Assembly: GCA_015654495.1 (NCBI GenBank)
Contig: JAATGW010000583.1
Location: 1 to 8,837, forward strand
Length of the DNA stretch: 8,837 nucleotides
Direction: 5' to 3'
DNA from: Chitinophagales bacterium
Lineage (GTDB): Bacteria > Bacteroidota > Bacteroidia > Chitinophagales > Chitinophagaceae
Position numbers and translations under genes: made by a program. The notes under the pieces are model-generated. The model saw only the letters and a list, made by a program, of their open reading frames with translations, did no database searches and was not told the DNA's origin. Of this stretch, positions 6,942 through 8,837 are shown piece after piece. The number at the start of each line of letters is the position of its first letter. Position 1 is the stretch's first letter.

Positions 6942-7201
6942 ATGGAATTCAATCAAATAAATCCAACCATAACGTTTGAGCATGTTTTCTCCGGAGAAAG
7001 GAAATTTGAATTCTTTTCTTCTGGGCATCCTGATCCGGATATTTACAACCACTGCATTTAAAGAACTGGAGCACTGTCAATGCAAGCGTAAATGGTTTTT
7101 GGCAACGGGGCAACTATCTGATTGTAAAATTTGATGGCAAAGGGAGATTTCAGATATTGAGAGGATCAAACAAAAAGGCAGAATGGTACAAATGGTATTG
7201 A
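6942..7201 (+). pseudogene. Small unrecognised ORF broken by a one-base frameshift
   Basis: The ATG at 6942 opens a 39-codon frame (MEFNQINPTITFEHVFSGER, ending DPDIYNHCI) that stops at TAA 7059-7061. One frame back, protein-like sequence continues at once: KNWSTVNASVNGFWQRGNY, then LIVKFDGKGRFQILRGSNKK and AEWYKWY, stopping at TGA 7199-7201. Adding one base near CATTTAAAG would give a protein of about 86 residues with a beta-rich, Gly- and Trp-containing second half. I do not recognise the family. It lies 73 nt before the PD-(D/E)XK gene and on the same strand, so it might have been a partner of that gene. The alternative, two unrelated short frames, cannot be excluded. Confidence 0.4.
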
Positions 7202-7274
7202 ATTGGCTTTAAGTCATTGATAAGTGGTCAATTCATCCATATCAAGTCATTTTTAAATTCCATAAAGGTTTCAT

Positions 7275-8321
7275 ATGTCTTTATACAAGGTAAAAGAAAA
7301 CAAATTGGAAGCAATTGAACGGACAACATTTGCATCACAAAGGCTCAAAGAACGAGACGACCTCCAAAAAATGCTTAAAAATCAGCCAGAGATTGTCGAC
7401 CCTGAAATTTTAATTGTCTCTGAAGAATTTGGCGATTGGGAAGATAGCCGAAGGCGAATTGATCTACTTGGGGTACATAAAGATGGTAGTCTAATAGTAG
7501 TTGAATTAAAAAGAACTGAAGATGGCGGTTTTATGGATCTACAAAGCCTGAGATATGCAGCAATGATATCAACGTTGACTTTTGAGAAATTAATACCGAT
7601 TTATAGTCGTTATTTGCAAGCAAACAATCGTAATGAAGATGCCACAAATAATCTTTTAAAGCATTTAGAGTGGAATGATCCAGATGAGAAAAGTTTTGCA
7701 AATGAGGTCAAAATCATTCTTATTTCGGATGAATTTTCCAAAGAATTAACTACGACTGTTTTATGGTTGAATGATTGTGGGATTGACATTCGTTGCATTC
7801 GCGCCCTCCCGTATGTCAATAATGGTGAAGTATTAATTGACGTGCAAACTATCATTCCGATTCCTTAAGCTTCGGAATATCAGATAAATATTCGGGAAAA
7901 GAAACAAAAAGAGAAACAATCTCGTGAAAATGTTAAAGATTATACCAAATAAAATTTTAAAATCGAAGAAACCGAGTTTACAAACTTAAACAAAAGAAAA
8001 CTTGTATTTACTATAGTCTATGAACTTGTAAAACGTGGTGTGTCATTATTTGAACTAAGTCAAATATTACCTGACAGGGCATTTTCGATAAGAGATGCGA
8101 CATTAAATGCCCAGGAGGTTTTGGATCTTCTTGCATCAGAAGACCCAGGAGGAGCACATCCGAAACATAAAAGGCTTTTCGTTGGCGACGGTGAGATTTT
8201 TAAGGAAAACGATAAAACATATATTTTAAGCAATCAATGGGGGATTGGCACTATTGATTTGATTAACAAACTTATTGACAAATACCCAAAATTCTCCATT
8301 TCTGTCAGTCAGGTCTTTTGA
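7275..8321 (+). pseudogene. NucS/DUF91-like PD-(D/E)XK nuclease with two in-frame TAA stops
   Basis: One frame runs from the ATG at 7275 to TGA 8319-8321 (348 codons), interrupted by TAA at 7866-7868 and at 7950-7952. The first 197 residues hold a PD-(D/E)XK core, RRRIDLLGVHKDGSLIVVELK with D63, E77 and K79, followed by DLQSLRYAA (88-96), the helix that carries the Gln/Tyr motif of NucS-like and related nucleases. Between the stops is a charged linker (EYQINIREKKQKEKQSRENV) ending DYTK. After the second stop comes NKRKLVFTIVYELVKRGVSL, a probable helical domain, and a C-terminal block with TYILSNQWGIGTIDLINKL. Because the frame is unchanged across both stops, single substitutions (for example GAA to TAA, TAT to TAA) explain them. 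Other genes here end at TAA, so TAA is a true stop. A 197-residue product with an intact catalytic core could still be made. The weak AAAGG before the start may serve as ribosome binding site. Confidence 0.8.
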
Positions 8322-8407
8322 CAGTTTTGGTTAGTAACACAACATTTAATTGATTGACATTTTTTATCGTCCGCTGTTTTCATTACCTTAAATGATAATT
8401 ATGAAAA

Positions 8408-8837
8408 TTAATCTTTAATCCCGCTTTCAATATATTTTCTGGATCTGACGGGTTTCATTGGCACTTCTTCTACTTCCATAAATTTGACATTCTCGATTGG
8501 AAAGCACGCTATTTCCTTCTTTTCTACATATTCATTTTCAATTATACCGAATAATGAATCTTTTTCTGGATCTTTAGCAATAAGATATACATCAACCAGA
8601 TTGTCACTGTCTTTAAGGTGAGCAATTCTAAAGGATTAATAGTATCTTTTATTAAATCTTCATATGCTGCTTCAAGCCTTTTTGTCAGTTCAGGCGAAAG
8701 TGTTTCAGGTGCGCCCCTTCCAACCATTGCATCAATGAATTCGCTAACCTCATCGACTGTAATTCCGTCTAGGTCAAATGCGGCTACTCGGTTATAGGGA
8801 TCATCATTTATGAAGTCAATAATAATAAAAGCAGTTC
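8408..8837 (-). pseudogene. Unrecognised protein, 3' part, frameshifted; extends past the right edge
   Basis: On the minus strand a frame enters from the right edge (codon at 8835) with TAFIIIDFINDDPYNRVAAF, then DLDGITVDEVSEFIDAMVG and PELTKRLEAAYEDLIKDTIN. Near 8620-8635 the protein-like reading moves back one base to AHLKDSDNLVDVYLIAKDPE, then CFPIENVKFMEVEEVPMKP, and ends VRSRKYIESGIKD at TAA (8410-8408). One base missing near CCTTTAGAATTGCTCAC explains the break. The uncorrected frame continues to 8542 as LKTVTIWLMYILLLKIQKK, which looks like a membrane helix but is an artefact of the shift. The gene's start is outside the window. I do not recognise the family; the visible part is acidic, soluble and mixed alpha/beta. 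It converges on the nuclease gene with 86 nt between the stops, where no clear terminator is seen. Confidence 0.65.

Noticed and set aside
7866..7952. TAA read as a sense codon (alternative genetic code or systematic readthrough)
   Set aside because: The ATPase gene and the right-edge gene end at TAA and no other gene here has internal TAA codons.

Overview
The window looks like an accessory stretch of a Bacteroidota chromosome, possibly a Chitinophagales or Sphingobacteriales relative. It is moderately AT-rich, its start codons mostly lack a Shine-Dalgarno sequence and sit behind AT-rich leaders, and it carries two palindromes (GTAGAGACGCGATGCATCGCG-type and TGCCTGCCGGCAGGCA) that I recall from intergenic DNA of that phylum. 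No rRNA, tRNA, CRISPR array, transposase or phage structural gene was seen. The organism call is inference.

Left edge (1-456): the minus strand holds the C-terminal remnant of a HEPN-domain protein, cut off at its upstream end by a stop and running off the window.

Left half (457-4436): five intact, same-strand genes. They encode a WYL-domain transcriptional regulator, a protein resembling the uracil-DNA glycosylase superfamily, a small stand-alone P-loop ATPase, an unrecognised Trp/Tyr-rich protein, and a homologue of arginyl-tRNA-protein transferase (ATE/Bpt) that lacks the usual N-terminal CxxC. Three of the spacers in or next to this block carry a copy of one 19-nt imperfect palindrome (TTGyAAATAGGyTrCAAT core). 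This suggests a shared regulatory or RNA-hairpin element, and the WYL protein is an obvious candidate partner.

Centre (4437-4744): a 308-nt spacer packed with repeats. It holds the third copy of the palindrome and a MITE-like composite of about 147 bp, with 17-bp inverted ends enclosing two further palindromes.

Right half (4745-8837): nuclease-type genes, all interrupted. A DUF2779 protein (Cas4-like Fe-S nuclease fused to a DEDD exonuclease) is split by a one-base loss. A small unrecognised ORF is split by a one-base loss. A NucS/DUF91-like PD-(D/E)XK protein carries two in-frame TAA codons. A minus-strand gene at the right edge is also split by a one-base loss. This means either a decaying defence or DNA-repair island or an indel-prone assembly; the two nonsense codons argue for at least some true decay.

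As a working hypothesis, the five left-hand genes may act together: a regulator, a nucleic-acid base-excision-like enzyme, an ATPase, an unknown protein and an aminoacyl-tRNA-dependent protein modifier. I do not recognise this combination as a described system, and the link is inferred only from collinearity and the shared palindrome.
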